Shown one piece after another: positions 1 through 7,239 of a DNA stretch of 64,000 bases. The position numbers were made by a program, and so were the translations under genes. This stretch comes from Nocardioides sp. 503. GTDB lineage: Bacteria > Actinomycetota > Actinomycetes > Propionibacteriales > Nocardioidaceae. The notes under the pieces are model-generated. The model had not been told where the DNA came from, did no database searches, and was given only the letters and a program-made list of their open reading frames with translations. Location of the stretch: assembly GCF_004522095.1 (NCBI RefSeq), contig NZ_SPUI01000003.1, positions 124,001 to 188,000 of the forward strand, in the 5' to 3' direction. The stretch's first letter is position 1. The number at the start of each line of letters is the position of its first letter.

Positions 1-106
1 TCGCGGAGGTCGCCACGAACCCCAGGAATGCTGGTTTGTCGCGCGACCCGATGGCAAGAGCACCTGGGGCGGATCGGCGTCGAGCTCGGGCCCTGCTGCG
101 CCGGAG

Positions 107-154
107 GTTCTGGGGCAGAACTGTCGCTTCTGGGCCGCTATTTCGCCCCAGAAC
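107..154. repeat. 10-bp inverted repeat 3' of the kinase gene
   Basis: GTTCTGGGGC at 107-116 is the exact reverse complement of GCCCCAGAAC at 145-154, with 28 bases between. It lies just past the stop codon of the minus-strand kinase gene, so it could fold in that transcript's 3' end. There is no T-tract after the second arm, so terminator function is uncertain. Confidence 0.4.
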
Positions 155-161
155 GTCAGGT

Positions 162-181
162 TTTTCAGCATCTGCTGAAAA
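162..181. terminator. Perfect A/T-flanked hairpin downstream of the kinase gene
   Basis: TTTTCAGCA (162-170), two loop bases, then TGCTGAAAA (173-181) form a perfect 9-bp stem 11 bases past the kinase stop. The T/A runs lie inside the stem, so each strand presents a hairpin with weak outer pairs. This is plausible as a terminator for the minus-strand kinase transcript and stands out as AT-rich in a GC-rich background. Confidence 0.45.
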
Positions 182-192
182 CCCTGCTGCCG

Positions 193-1698
193 CTACAACC
201 GCTGGTCGCCCGTGATCGCCAGCCCGCCGTCGGACTGCTCGACGAACAGCCGGCGCACCTCGGTCTGCGAGGACCCGTCGGTGGTGTAGGTGAGGGTCAC
301 GTCGACGACGCCGGGCTCGGCCTCCTCGGCGCCGTCGACCGAGACCGAGTCGACACCGGCCCAGAAGCCGTCGAAGGAGTCGCGGCCCACCTCGTCCTGG
401 AACGACGGCGACAGCCGCTGCCAGGCGGCGTCGGTGTCCCCGGGCAGCAGACCGTAGTACTCCTGGGCGAACGCCGTCGCGTCCGACGACGCGGGCGGCG
501 CCGGCTCCTCCTCCGGAGGCTGGTCCGCCGACTCCTCGGGCGTCTCCTCCGGGGTGCTCTCCGCAGGCGGCTTCGGCGACTCCTGCTGGCCACCGCCGCG
601 TCCCGTCGGCGACCCCGACGACGAGGGGTCGTCCGAGGCCGTGTCGGAGCCCGACCCGTCGTCCTGGAGCACCAGGAAGGCGATCCCGGCGACCAGCAGG
701 AGCAGCACCACCACGCCGGCCACGAGCAGCCCCCCACGACGGCGCGGCTCCTCGCCGGGCGGCACGGGCGGCGCGGGCGGCGCGGGCGCGACGGGCTCGA
801 CGACCGGCTCCTCCACGACGGTCGCCGGGCCGAGGTCGGCGGCGGGCCGAGCCGAGGTCGTGGTCGGCCCGGACGAGGCCCGGTGCAGCTCGGCGGCGCA
901 CTCCGCCATCGTCGGGCGCGCGGCCGGGTCGGTGTCCATCATCCGCGAGATGGGCCGGCGCAGCGGCCCGGCGGCCTGCGGCTGCGGCGGCGCCTCGTGC
1001 GCGATCAGGGCCATCAGCGCGAGCGGGTTGGACTGCGAGGGGTACGGCGAGTGCCCCTCGACCGCCGCGAACAGCGTGGCGCCCAGCCCCCACACGTCCG
1101 AGGCGGGCGTGGCGTCGGAGCCGCGCGCCAGCTCGGGCGCGAAGTACGCCGGGGTGCCGGTCATCAGGCCGGTCTGGGTCAGCTTGTCGTCGCCGGCGCC
1201 GCGGGCGATGCCGAAGTCGCTGATCTTGGCCGTGCCGTCGTCGCCGACCAGGACGTTGCCGGGCTTCACGTCACGGTGGACGGTCCCGGCGGCGTGGGCG
1301 ACCGCGAGGCCGTCGGCGACCTGGGCGCCGATCCGCGCGACGCGATCGGGCGGGAGCGGGCCCTCGTCGGCCACGAGCTCGGACAGGGTGCGCCCGGGGA
1401 CGTACTCCATCACCAGCCACAGGTGGTCACCCTCCTCCACCGCGTCGTAGACGGAGACGACGTTCGGGTGGTTGAGGGCGGCCGAGGAGCGGGCCTCGCG
1501 CATCGCACGGGCCAGGTGGGGCAGCGACTCGCCGGGCAGGCGGCCGACGCGCTTGAGCGCGACGGCGCGGCCCAGGCGCTCGTCGTGGGCGAGCCACACG
1601 CTGCCCATGCCGCCGCGGCCGACCTCACGCTCGACGCGGTACCGCCCCCCGATGGGCTCCGTGGGCAGGGCTGTTCCAGGAGAGTCCATTCCGACCAC
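193..1698 (-). CDS. PknB-type membrane Ser/Thr protein kinase
   Basis: This is a transmembrane receptor-like Ser/Thr kinase of 501 residues. The N-terminal cytoplasmic kinase domain spans about 20-272: glycine loop GRGGMGSV, VALK lysine near 49, HRDVKPGN catalytic loop from 141, DFG at 161-163 and a TGTPAYFAPE activation segment. A Pro-rich linker leads to one membrane segment (about 322-345). Outside is an acidic Ser/Pro/Glu-rich stalk and a C-terminal domain of about 95 residues (FAQEYYGLLPGD onward) of unknown ligand; there are no PASTA repeats, so it is not canonical PknB. The GTG at 1698 gives the longest form; an ATG at 1689 is equally possible. It is monocistronic, so its targets cannot be inferred from neighbours. 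Confidence 0.93.
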   Translation of the reverse strand: MVGMDSPGTALPTEPIGGRYRVEREVGRGGMGSVWLAHDERLGRAVALKRVGRLPGESLPHLARAMREARSSAALNHPNVVSVYDAVEEGDHLWLVMEYVPGRTLSELVADEGPLPPDRVARIGAQVADGLAVAHAAGTVHRDVKPGNVLVGDDGTAKISDFGIARGAGDDKLTQTGLMTGTPAYFAPELARGSDATPASDVWGLGATLFAAVEGHSPYPSQSNPLALMALIAHEAPPQPQAAGPLRRPISRMMDTDPAARPTMAECAAELHRASSGPTTTSARPAADLGPATVVEEPVVEPVAPAPPAPPVPPGEEPRRRGGLLVAGVVVLLLLVAGIAFLVLQDDGSGSDTASDDPSSSGSPTGRGGGQQESPKPPAESTPEETPEESADQPPEEEPAPPASSDATAFAQEYYGLLPGDTDAAWQRLSPSFQDEVGRDSFDGFWAGVDSVSVDGAEEAEPGVVDVTLTYTTDGSSQTEVRRLFVEQSDGGLAITGDQRL

Positions 1699-1754
1699 TA
1701 CCCAGGACGGCCGCCTCGCAGTACGGCGGGCGGCCCCTCAAGCGGTGTCGCAGG

Positions 1755-1949
1755 TCAGGCGGCGCGGCGCTGCAGCGGCAGCAGGTGGGTCTTGCCCTCG
1801 CGCTGGGCCACCATGAAGGTCGCCTCGGCGTCGTAGCCGGCGGCCAGCTCGTCCACGGTCGCCTGGTCGTCGGACTCCACCGCGGAGTTGATGGCGCGCA
1901 CGTAGCGGGAGTGCAGCTCGTTCAGGTCGTCGATCAGTCGTGTCGTCAT
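1755..1949 (-). CDS. Small hypothetical protein (64 aa)
   Basis: Sixty-four residues, acidic and probably helical in the first half (LNELHSRYVRAINSAVES), with a basic tail ending LLPLQRRAA. No signal peptide, membrane segment or recognised domain. The ATG at 1949 starts 70 bases beyond the M1 peptidase stop on the same strand, and the gene ends 56 bases before the kinase start. Codon pattern and lack of a better overlapping frame favour a real gene. Function unknown. Confidence 0.6.
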   Translation of the reverse strand: MTTRLIDDLNELHSRYVRAINSAVESDDQATVDELAAGYDAEATFMVAQREGKTHLLPLQRRAA

Positions 1950-2019
1950 ATCTGGTTCAGCGCTGCGCGAGGCCCGTTCGTTCCCGGATCGGCCCGGATG
2001 TGACCAACATCAAGGGCGC

Positions 2020-3348
2020 TCAGCCCACGCTGGGCAGGTCCGGCAGCGTCGGCTCGTGCAGCCAGGCGTCGAACAGCGCGCCGAGGTCGGCGTCGGTGTG
2101 CCGGGCGGCGAAGGCGATCAGCTCGGAGGTCGACACGCTGCCGCCGCGGTGCTCGGCGACCCAGGCACGCAGCAGCGCGAAGAAGGCGTCGTCGCCGACG
2201 GTCAGCCGTACGGCGTGCAGGGTGAGCGCGCCGCGCTTGTAGACCCGGTCGTCGAACATCAGCTCCGGTCCCGGATCCGACAGCACCAGGTCCTGGTCGA
2301 GCTCGGCGAGCCGCTCGTGGTGGCGTCGCGCCCAGGTCTCCGCGGACTCCCCGCCGGACGCCTCGGACCACAGCCACTCGCTGTAGCAGGCGAAGCCCTC
2401 ATGCAGCCAGATGTCGCGCCAGGACCCGAGGGTGACGGCGTTGCCGAACCACTGGTGCGCGAGCTCGTGGGCCACCAGCCGCACGCAGTCCCAGTCGTCG
2501 GTGAGGAAGTTGCGGCCGAACGTCGACAGCGACTGCGACTCGAGCGGGATCTCGAGGTCGTCGGCGGTCACGACCACGGCGTACGAGCCGAACGGGTAGG
2601 GCCCGAACAGCTCGACGAACGTCGCCATCATCTCCGGCTGCCGGCCGAAGGCGGCCTCGAACCCGTCGCCCGCGTCGGCGGGCACGGCGACCGTCATCGG
2701 CACCGGCGACTCGAGCTCGCGGATCTCGTAGCGCCCGATCTGCACGGTCGCGAGGTAGGTGGCCATGGGCTCGGCCTGCTCGTAGGACCAGCTCACCGTG
2801 CTCCCGCGGCGCTGCCGCGAGCGCAGCCGGCCGTTGGAGACGACCGTGTAGTCGGGGTGGGTCCGCACGACGATCTCGTAGGACGCCTTGTCGCTGGGCC
2901 GGTCGTTGCAGGGGAACCACGTCGGCGCGCCGTGGGGCTGCCCCGCGACGATGACCCCGTCCTCGAGCTCCTCCCAGCCGGCGTCGCCCAGGTGCTTGTC
3001 GTCCACCGGCTCCGGCCGGCCGTCGTACTTCACGAGCAGCCGGAACGTCGTGCCGGCGGGCAGCGCGTCCCGCAGGGTCACCACGAGCCGGTCCTGCCGC
3101 GTGGCGTACTTCGCCGGCGCCTTGCCGTCGACGGTCACCTTGGTGACGTCGAGGTGGGCGAGGTCCAGCACCACCCGGTCGAGGTCCTCCTCCGCGGTGG
3201 CCTCGATGACCGCCTGACCCTGCAGCCGGTTGCCGGCCAGGTCGTAGGTGAGGTCGAGGGCGTAGTGCGTGGCGCTCCAGGACGGGTCGCCGTGACCGGG
3301 GACGTAGGGGTCGGCGGTGGGGAGGTCGGAGCTGCGGGCGAGCTTCAC
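2020..3348 (-). CDS. M1 family zinc metallopeptidase (short form)
   Basis: A 442-residue gluzincin aminopeptidase-like protein. The zinc site is clear: HELAH at 294-298 and the third ligand in WLHEGFA (Glu 317). A Tyr in VYKRGALTLHAVR fits the transition-state tyrosine. The usual GAMEN exopeptidase motif is replaced by LEIPLESQS, as in short actinobacterial M1 proteins, and the long C-terminal helical domain of PepN is absent. No signal peptide is seen, so it is probably cytosolic. The start is the GTG at 3348, whose GTGA overlaps the stop of the upstream synthetase; this implies translational coupling. The pairing suggests it acts on, or protects from, the synthetase product, but that is inference. 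Confidence 0.93.
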   Translation of the reverse strand: MKLARSSDLPTADPYVPGHGDPSWSATHYALDLTYDLAGNRLQGQAVIEATAEEDLDRVVLDLAHLDVTKVTVDGKAPAKYATRQDRLVVTLRDALPAGTTFRLLVKYDGRPEPVDDKHLGDAGWEELEDGVIVAGQPHGAPTWFPCNDRPSDKASYEIVVRTHPDYTVVSNGRLRSRQRRGSTVSWSYEQAEPMATYLATVQIGRYEIRELESPVPMTVAVPADAGDGFEAAFGRQPEMMATFVELFGPYPFGSYAVVVTADDLEIPLESQSLSTFGRNFLTDDWDCVRLVAHELAHQWFGNAVTLGSWRDIWLHEGFACYSEWLWSEASGGESAETWARRHHERLAELDQDLVLSDPGPELMFDDRVYKRGALTLHAVRLTVGDDAFFALLRAWVAEHRGGSVSTSELIAFAARHTDADLGALFDAWLHEPTLPDLPSVG

Positions 3349-6300
3349 GAGGTGGTGTTCCACGGGCCGATGGGGTTGCCGATCCAGGTCGTCTTGTCCG
3401 GCACGGACTCGCCCCTCATCACCAGTGACACGGGGCCGACCGTAGCGTGCCGACCGAGCGTCGCGGCGGGCAGGATGACGCTGTTGGGTCCGAGCGTCGC
3501 ACCGCGCCGCAGCACCACCCGGTCCATGCTGAGGGTGCGGTCGTGGAAGAGGTGGGTCTGCACCACGCTGCCGCGGTTGACCGTCGCGCCGTCGCCGAGC
3601 TCGACCAGGTCGGTCTCGGGCAGCCAGTAGGTCTCGCACCAGACCCCGCGCCCGATCCGGGCGCCCATCGAGCGGAACCACACGTTGAGCAGCGGGCTGC
3701 CCGCGACCGACCGCGCGAACCACGGCGCCGCCACGACCTCGACGAAGGTGTCGGCCAGCTCGTTGCGCCACACCAGCGAGCTCCACAGGGGGTGCCCGCC
3801 GACCCGGTGGCGGCCGACGAGGACCCACTTGGCCAGCGTGCTGACGGCGGCCGCGGCGACCCCGGCCAGGGCGAGGACGCCGCCGGCGAGGACGACGGCG
3901 GCCACGACGCCCGCCCGGTCCAGCAGCGCGGTGAGCGTCACCGCGACCAGCACGGCGATCCCGGCTCCGACCGCCACGGGGACGACCCGGCAGAGCTCGA
4001 CGAGCGCCCGGGCCACCCGCAGCCGCGTCGGCGGCTCGTAGGTGCGACCCACGTCGCCCGCTTGCGCCGTACGCCGCAGCGCGGTCGGCGGGCTGCCGAG
4101 CCAGGACTCCCCCGACTGCGCCCCCTTGCGGCGCGGCGCGGCCGAGAGCACCGCCACCAGGGAGGCCTTGGGCACGCGGCGCCCGGGGGCGGCCATGCCG
4201 GAGTTGCCGACGAACGCGCGCTTGCCGATCTTGACCCGCTCGACGCGCAGCCAGCCGCCGCCGAGCTCGTAGCCGCCGAGCAGCGTGTCGTCGGCGAGGA
4301 ACGCCTGGTCGTTGACCTGGGTGAGCTTGGGCACCAGCAGCACCGTCGACGCCTCGACGTCCGCGCCGATGCGCGCCCCCAGCAGCCGGAGCCAGAGCGG
4401 GGTGAGGCTGGAGGAGTAGAGCGGGAAGAGCCAGGTGCGGGCCTCGTCGAGCACCCGCATCGTCGCCCACACCGCGAGGGCGGGCCGGCTGCGCACGGGA
4501 TGGACACCGGCCTCGATCGAGAGCCCCGCGAGGCGCACGACCGCCAGCACCAGCGCCGCGAGGACGACCAGTGCGACGACGGTGCTCACCGGCAGCCAGG
4601 CCAGGAGGCGCAGCACGTCGGCGTAGCCGCTCGGCTCGGCGACCAGCAGCGGGACCGCCGCCCCGGCGACGACCGCGACCAGGGGCAGCAGCGCGAGGCC
4701 GATCGCGACCAGCCCGTAGGCGGCCACCCACGAGCGGCTCGCCTCCGGTCGCGCCGACCACGGGCCGCGGGCGCGGCGGGTGACCAGGGCCGCCGGCGAG
4801 CCGGACCAGTACTCGCCCTCCGGCACGGCCCCGAACGTCGCCGAGCCCGGGGCGATCTCGGCGTCCGCGCCGATGTCGGTGCCGGGGCACAGCATGCTGC
4901 GCGCCCCCACCCGGGCGCGTGGGCCGACCCGGATGCCGCCCACGTGGACGACGTCGCCGTCGACCCAGTAGCCGGTGAGGTCGACCTCCGGCTCGATCGA
5001 GCAGCCGCGTCCCAGCCGGAGCATGCCCGTCACCGGCGGCACGCTGTGCAGGTCGACGTCGCGCCCCACCTGGGCGCCGAGCAGCCGGGCGTACCAGGTC
5101 ATCCACGGCGCGCCCGCGAGTGTGACCGGGCCGAGCTGGTCGGCAGCGTGCTGGGCCAGCCACAGCCGCAGGTGCAGCCTGCCGCCGCGGGGGTGGTCGC
5201 CCTCGGTGACCGGGCGGAGCAGGACGCGCGCGAGCCCGGCCGCGAGGACCATGCGGCCCGGAGGGCTGACGAAGACCGCCCACCCCACCGCGAGCAGCGC
5301 CCACGAGGGGCTGGGGAGCCAGTCCAGGCCGAGGACGGACGCCAGCACGTGGCAGCCGAGGCCGAGCAGGACCAGCCAGCGCGGACCGGCCAGCGCCCGC
5401 AGCAGCACGGTCGCGACCACCTGTCCCGCCTGGGTCTTGAGCGGGGTTGGCGGCACGGTGCGCTCGGAGGTCGGGCCCGCCTCGCCCAGCTGGTCGAGGT
5501 AGGTCGCCAGCGCGCCGAGCGTCGGGTTCTCGTAGACGTCGGCGACGACGACCTCGGGGTAGGTGCCGCGCAGCCGCGACACCAGCTGCGCGGAGGTGAG
5601 GCTGCCGCCGCCCAGGTCGAAGAAGTCGTCGGTCAGCGACGTGGCGTCCGCCGCCAGGACGTCGCGCCACAGCTCGGCGACCCGGGCCGCGGTGCCGTCG
5701 AGGCGACCGGCCGTGCTGGGCACCGCGGCCAGGGGCCACGGCAGCGCGTCACGGTCGACCTTGCCGGACGTCTTGGTGGGCAGCGCCTCCACCACGGCCA
5801 CGCGCGGCACCAGCGCGGCCGGCATCGACCGCCGCAGCGACTCGACCGCCCGGGCCTGGTCGAAGGTGGAGTCCACGGTCGCGTAGCCCACCAGCACGCT
5901 CGTGCCCGCCTTCGTACGGCGCACGGCCGCGGCCGCGGAGGTCACGCCCGGCAGCGCGAGCAGCGCGCTGTCGATCTCGCCGAGCTCGATGCGCCGACCG
6001 CCCAGCTTGACCTGGTCGTCGGCGCGGCCGCCGAACAGCAGGCCCGCGGGCTCGAACACCACGAGGTCCCCGCTGCGGTAGGCCCGCTCCCAGCCGAGGG
6101 TCGGCATGGCGGCGTACTTCTCGGCGTCCTTGGCAGGGTCCAGGTAGCGCGCGAGCCCGACGCCGCCGATGATCAGCTCGCCGGTCTCCCCCACCGCCAC
6201 GTGCGCACCGGCCTCGTCGACGACGGCCAGGTCCCAGCCGTCCAGCGGCAGCCCGATCGGCACCGGGCCCTCGCCCGTGAGCCGCGCGGCGCACGCCACC

Positions 6301-7196
6301 ACCGTGGCCTCGGTGGGGCCGTAGGTGTTCCAGACCTCGCGGTCCGCGGCGACCAGCCGCGCGGCCAGCTCGGGCGGGCACGCCTCGCCGCCCATGATCA
6401 GCAGGCGCACGCCGGTCAGCGACTCGGTCGGCCAGAGCGCGACCAGGGTCGGCACGGTCGAGACGACGCTGACCCGGTTGGCCACCAGCCACTGGCCGAC
6501 GTCGATCCCGCTGCGCACGAGCGCCCGCGGCGCCGGCACGAGGCAGGCGCCGTGGCGCCAGGCCAGCCACATCTCCTCGCAGGAGGCGTCGAAGGCGACC
6601 GACAGCCCCGCCATCACCCGGTCGCCGACGCCCAGGGGCTCGTCGCGCAGGAAGAGCCTGGCCTCCGCGTCGACGAAGGCCGCCGCCGACCGGTGCGTGA
6701 CCGCCACACCCTTGGGCGTCCCGGTCGAGCCCGAGGTGAAGATCACCCAGGCGTCGTCGTCGGGTCCCGGCGGGTCGGGCTCGGCGGCCTCGCGCTCACG
6801 CCGTACGTCCACGGCGAGGTCGTTGCCGACGACCGCCACGACCCGGGCCTCGTCGAAGACGACGCGCGCGCGCTCGTCGGGGTCGTCCACGTCGACGGGC
6901 ACGTACGCCGCGCCGGCCAGGAGGATGCCGAGCACGGCGACGTAGAGGTCGGTCGTGCCCGAGCTGACCCGCACCCCGACCTTGTCACCGGGGCCGATCC
7001 CGTGCTCGTGCAGCTCGAGCGCGAGCGCGTCGGCCGCCTGCTCCAGCTCGGCGTAGGTGAGCATCCCGTTGCCGGCGTCGACCGCCGGCTCGTCGGCCGC
7101 CCGCTCGACCGTCGTCCGGAACACGCCGACCAGCGTCCGGGGCCGCGGCGCCCGGTCGCCTCGCAGCAGCGGGGAGGTCGTGGAGGCGGTCGTCAC
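3345..7196 (-). CDS. Pls/PosA-type membrane NRPS (candidate cationic homopolyamino-acid synthetase)
   Basis: 1283 residues with the layout of epsilon-poly-L-lysine synthetase: adenylation domain (about 20-490; SGSTGTPKG from 155, NTYGPTEA from 290, catalytic Lys 479), carrier domain with LGGGS phosphopantetheine Ser 532, then three repeats of a paired membrane segment (about 590-660, 825-890, 1065-1125) each followed by a hexapeptide-repeat left-handed beta-helix (about 670-805, 895-1045, 1130-1275). There is no condensation or thioesterase domain of the ordinary kind. Aligning by eye to GrsA gives specificity residues D203, A204, E207, S246, I267, G269, T291, V299, V300, K479; DAESIG matches the start of a lysine code I recall from bacitracin synthetase. 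Length is close to Pls (about 1.3 kb residues). It overlaps the M1 peptidase by four bases. Product identity is inferred. Confidence 0.9.
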   Translation of the reverse strand: MTTASTTSPLLRGDRAPRPRTLVGVFRTTVERAADEPAVDAGNGMLTYAELEQAADALALELHEHGIGPGDKVGVRVSSGTTDLYVAVLGILLAGAAYVPVDVDDPDERARVVFDEARVVAVVGNDLAVDVRREREAAEPDPPGPDDDAWVIFTSGSTGTPKGVAVTHRSAAAFVDAEARLFLRDEPLGVGDRVMAGLSVAFDASCEEMWLAWRHGACLVPAPRALVRSGIDVGQWLVANRVSVVSTVPTLVALWPTESLTGVRLLIMGGEACPPELAARLVAADREVWNTYGPTEATVVACAARLTGEGPVPIGLPLDGWDLAVVDEAGAHVAVGETGELIIGGVGLARYLDPAKDAEKYAAMPTLGWERAYRSGDLVVFEPAGLLFGGRADDQVKLGGRRIELGEIDSALLALPGVTSAAAAVRRTKAGTSVLVGYATVDSTFDQARAVESLRRSMPAALVPRVAVVEALPTKTSGKVDRDALPWPLAAVPSTAGRLDGTAARVAELWRDVLAADATSLTDDFFDLGGGSLTSAQLVSRLRGTYPEVVVADVYENPTLGALATYLDQLGEAGPTSERTVPPTPLKTQAGQVVATVLLRALAGPRWLVLLGLGCHVLASVLGLDWLPSPSWALLAVGWAVFVSPPGRMVLAAGLARVLLRPVTEGDHPRGGRLHLRLWLAQHAADQLGPVTLAGAPWMTWYARLLGAQVGRDVDLHSVPPVTGMLRLGRGCSIEPEVDLTGYWVDGDVVHVGGIRVGPRARVGARSMLCPGTDIGADAEIAPGSATFGAVPEGEYWSGSPAALVTRRARGPWSARPEASRSWVAAYGLVAIGLALLPLVAVVAGAAVPLLVAEPSGYADVLRLLAWLPVSTVVALVVLAALVLAVVRLAGLSIEAGVHPVRSRPALAVWATMRVLDEARTWLFPLYSSSLTPLWLRLLGARIGADVEASTVLLVPKLTQVNDQAFLADDTLLGGYELGGGWLRVERVKIGKRAFVGNSGMAAPGRRVPKASLVAVLSAAPRRKGAQSGESWLGSPPTALRRTAQAGDVGRTYEPPTRLRVARALVELCRVVPVAVGAGIAVLVAVTLTALLDRAGVVAAVVLAGGVLALAGVAAAAVSTLAKWVLVGRHRVGGHPLWSSLVWRNELADTFVEVVAAPWFARSVAGSPLLNVWFRSMGARIGRGVWCETYWLPETDLVELGDGATVNRGSVVQTHLFHDRTLSMDRVVLRRGATLGPNSVILPAATLGRHATVGPVSLVMRGESVPDKTTWIGNPIGPWNTTS

Positions 7197-7239
7197 CCCG
7201 GTACGTTGTCGGACCGACGTGAACGGGAGGTGTCCGGTC

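Noticed and set aside
3349..5739. N-terminal extension making the M1 peptidase 1239 residues long.
   Set aside because: The extension is a shifted reading of the synthetase gene, Arg/Gly/Ala-rich without motifs; the GTG at 3348 gives a normal short M1 protein with a GTGA overlap.
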